From positions 1 through 8,102 of the forward strand of contig JASLGJ010000392.1 of the NCBI GenBank assembly GCA_030150085.1: DNA of 8,102 nt. Direction: 5' to 3'. A program made the translations under genes and the position numbers. The stretch's first letter is position 1. Each line of letters starts with the position of its first letter. The DNA is from Candidatus Elarobacter sp. Its GTDB lineage: Bacteria > Vulcanimicrobiota > Vulcanimicrobiia > Vulcanimicrobiales > Vulcanimicrobiaceae. Shown piece after piece: positions 6,556 through 8,102 of the stretch. The notes beneath the pieces were generated by a model that was not told where the DNA came from, did no database searches, and saw only the letters and a list, made by a program, of their open reading frames with translations.

Positions 6556-7853
6556 GCGGGCTCGGGGATCTTCTCGATGCGGCCCAGGACCACCACGTAG
6601 GAGATGATGCCGACGACCAGGATGGCGCCCGCCGCGATCAGCGCGTTGTTGAACGAGCCGGTGCGCGCGACGATGATGCCGGTGATCGTGGGCGCGAAGA
6701 AGCCCGCCACGTTGTTGAGGAAGTTCATGATGCCGCCGACCTGCCCGGTGCTGTTGGCGGGCGCGATCAGGGCCGGGATCGACCACCCGACCGGGGCGTG
6801 GAACGAGATGCCCGCGACCGCCACGGTGATCCAGAACGCCGCGACGTTGATGTCCTTGGTGTACGCCGCCCCGATGACCGCGAAGCCCATCACCAAGCCG
6901 ACGATCAGCACGGTCTTGCGCACCCGGTTGGCGTCGGCCCCGCGTTTGATCAGGTAGTCGACGAGCCAGCCGCCGACGAGCAGGTCGGTCAGCGTGCCCA
7001 CGCCCCAGATCAGGAACACGTAGCCGCCGGCCTTGAGGATGTTGACCCCGAAGGTGCTCTGCAAGTACGTCGGCAGCCAGGTCAGCAAAAACGCGAACAG
7101 ATAGCCGTAGGCGGCGAAGCCGATCGTCAGCCCCCACACTTTGGGCTGGGCGATGAGGTAGGCCAGGCTCGCGCCGCGCGGCCGCTCGCCGGCCGGCGTC
7201 TCGGGCTCGCCGCCCCCCTTCTCGATGTACGTGCGCTCGGCATGGGTGAGCCGCTTGTCCTCGCTCGGGTTGCGGTAGAACGCGTAGAACAGCGCGAAGA
7301 ACACCAGGCTCAGCACCGCGGTCGACCAGAACATGCCGCGCCAGCCGAACATCACCAGCAGCCAGGCGGTGAACGCGACGCCGACCGCGTTCGAGAACTT
7401 CGCCGCCGCGTCGAAGAGCGACGTCGCCAGCCCGCGCTCGCTGCGCGGGAACCAGTAGCCGACGGCCTTGGCGTTGGCCGGGAACGTCGGCGCCTCGGCC
7501 AGCCCGAGGAACAGCCGCGCGGTGTAGATCAGCCCGAAGTTCGGCGCGAGCGCGGTGCAGGCCGAGGCGATGCTCCACAGGAACGCGCCGACCCGCGAGA
7601 CCAGCGTCACGCCGTAGCGGTCGAGGACGTAGCCGATCGGAATCTGCGAGAACGCGTAGACGGCGAAGAACGCGCTGCTGAGGATGCCGAACTCGGCCGG
7701 GCCCACGCCCAGCTCCGCGTTGAGCGGCTTGGCGGCCACCGAGAGCGCGCCCCGGTCGATGTAGTTGACCAGCACGCCGAAGGCCAGGATGAGCGCGATG
7801 CCCCAACGCAGGTTGGTGACGCGTTCCGCGGGTGCGATGATGCTGCGAGCCAA
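6552..7853 (-). CDS. MFS transporter, anion:cation symporter family (sugar-acid type)
   Basis: A 433-residue, twelve-helix inner-membrane protein. NYIDRGALSVA at 30-40 and RLFLGLAEAPTFPANAKAV at 113-131 are typical of the ACS family (hexuronate, glucarate, galactonate and phthalate transporters); MFS motif A appears as GYVLDRYG at 74-81. A charged central loop spans about 195-228. The neighbouring gluconokinase suggests proton-coupled uptake of gluconate or a similar sugar acid, an inference from context. The start is a TTG at 7853, supported by a strong Shine-Dalgarno GGAGGG at 7865-7860 with 6-nt spacing. The frame is open for another 34 codons to an ATG at 7955, but that extension is Arg-rich, lacks a good ribosome site and covers the presumed promoter. 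It is the first gene of the five-gene operon. Confidence 0.85.
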   Translation of the reverse strand: MARSIIAPAERVTNLRWGIALILAFGVLVNYIDRGALSVAAKPLNAELGVGPAEFGILSSAFFAVYAFSQIPIGYVLDRYGVTLVSRVGAFLWSIASACTALAPNFGLIYTARLFLGLAEAPTFPANAKAVGYWFPRSERGLATSLFDAAAKFSNAVGVAFTAWLLVMFGWRGMFWSTAVLSLVFFALFYAFYRNPSEDKRLTHAERTYIEKGGGEPETPAGERPRGASLAYLIAQPKVWGLTIGFAAYGYLFAFLLTWLPTYLQSTFGVNILKAGGYVFLIWGVGTLTDLLVGGWLVDYLIKRGADANRVRKTVLIVGLVMGFAVIGAAYTKDINVAAFWITVAVAGISFHAPVGWSIPALIAPANSTGQVGGIMNFLNNVAGFFAPTITGIIVARTGSFNNALIAAGAILVVGIISYVVVLGRIEKIPEPA

Positions 7854-7879
7854 GAGACGCCCTCCGTCCGGGTGCGGTT

Positions 7880-7896
7880 GGTCGTGGACTACGACC
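7880..7896. promoter_or_regulatory. Inverted repeat, possible operator of the sugar-acid operon
   Basis: GGTCGT at 7880-7885 and ACGACC at 7891-7896 are exact reverse complements around the 5-bp centre GGACT. The site lies between the MFS gene's Shine-Dalgarno (7865-7860) and a TACGAT on the - strand (7918-7913) that could be a -10 box, although no good -35 box precedes it. A repressor here would sit just past the transcription start. The GGT...ACC ends would suit a GntR/FadR-type dimer, but no regulator gene is in the window. Confidence 0.4.
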
Positions 7897-7944
7897 GAGC
7901 ACGCTAAGAAACATCGTACCCGGCGCCGAAAGGCCGCTCTCGCA

Positions 7945-8102
7945 ATGAAACGCACGTCGCCGTGGGTCTACGTGGCCGGGGTCGCGGTCCAGCTCGCCGC
8001 CCTCGGGCTGTGCGTCTGGGCGATGGAACGCTGGCTCGGAACCGACGCCGCGGCCGAGGCCGCCGCGGGCGAAAGCGCTCCCGCCGGCCCCGGCCCGGGT
8101 CC
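7945..8102 (+). CDS. Membrane-anchored protein, N-terminal part (partial)
   Basis: An ATG at 7945 opens a frame that stays open to the window edge (52 codons plus two bases). The protein begins MKRTSPWVYVAGVAVQLAALG and continues LCVWAMERW, which is a short positively charged start and one hydrophobic helix at about 7-27, giving a membrane anchor or uncleaved signal with the N-terminus inside. From about residue 34 it becomes Ala/Glu/Gly/Pro-rich, like a flexible linker. Upstream AAAGG at 7930-7934 is a weak ribosome site about 10 nt from the ATG. It diverges from the MFS gene across a roughly 90-bp spacer. I do not recognise the family; the functional domain, if any, lies outside the window. 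Confidence 0.55.
   Translation, partial: MKRTSPWVYVAGVAVQLAALGLCVWAMERWLGTDAAAEAAAGESAPAGPGPG

Noticed and set aside
6114..7907. 597-codon open frame on the + strand opposite the MFS and gluconokinase genes
   Set aside because: The composition (Arg, Asp, His, Gln, Val) is typical of a reverse-frame shadow; both genes opposite have clear family motifs.
7854..7955. 34-residue N-terminal extension of the MFS protein from the ATG at 7955
   Set aside because: The TTG at 7853 has a strong Shine-Dalgarno at proper spacing, and the extension is unlike MFS N-termini and would cover the probable promoter and operator.

Overview
The window is 8.1 kb of very GC-rich bacterial chromosome, densely packed, with several GTG/TTG starts and very short intergenic gaps. 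Nothing in it identifies a species. An atpD-atpC end followed by a stress-protein gene and sugar-acid genes would fit a GC-rich soil or environmental lineage (for example Vulcanimicrobiota/Eremiobacterota-like), but this is a weak inference. There are no rRNA, tRNA, CRISPR or insertion-sequence features.

Layout, left to right. (1) Positions 2-575, + strand: the 3' end of atpD and the complete atpC, the end of an F-type ATP synthase operon, closed by a GC-rich hairpin at 602-630. (2) Positions 576-950: a 375-bp spacer holding the terminator and what looks like a decayed fragment of the next gene (696-794). (3) Positions 951-2033, + strand: a modular stress protein with a YflT-like N-terminus, an 'RTLYD' middle module and a C-terminal YsnF/AvaK (DUF2382) domain. 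(4) Positions 7853 down to 2030, - strand: five genes in a row with gaps of 36 and 39 bp and then overlaps of 1 and 4 bp. In transcription order they are an anion:cation symporter-type MFS transporter, an FGGY gluconokinase, a RimK-like ATP-grasp ligase, a luciferase-like (LLM) flavin monooxygenase and an EamA-family exporter. (5) From 7945, + strand: the start of a membrane-anchored protein, divergent from the MFS gene and cut by the window edge.

How it may work together: the MFS transporter and gluconokinase form a readable sugar-acid uptake and phosphorylation module feeding 6-phosphogluconate into central metabolism. The ATP-grasp, LLM and EamA genes are translationally coupled and look like a compact ligate-oxidise-export cassette for a small molecule whose identity cannot be read from sequence. 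This cassette is the best candidate here for an undescribed system. The stress gene and the five-gene operon converge and share one CTAG for both stop codons. A strong hairpin just past the stress gene's stop lies inside the EamA coding sequence and seems tuned to act on the + strand transcript.
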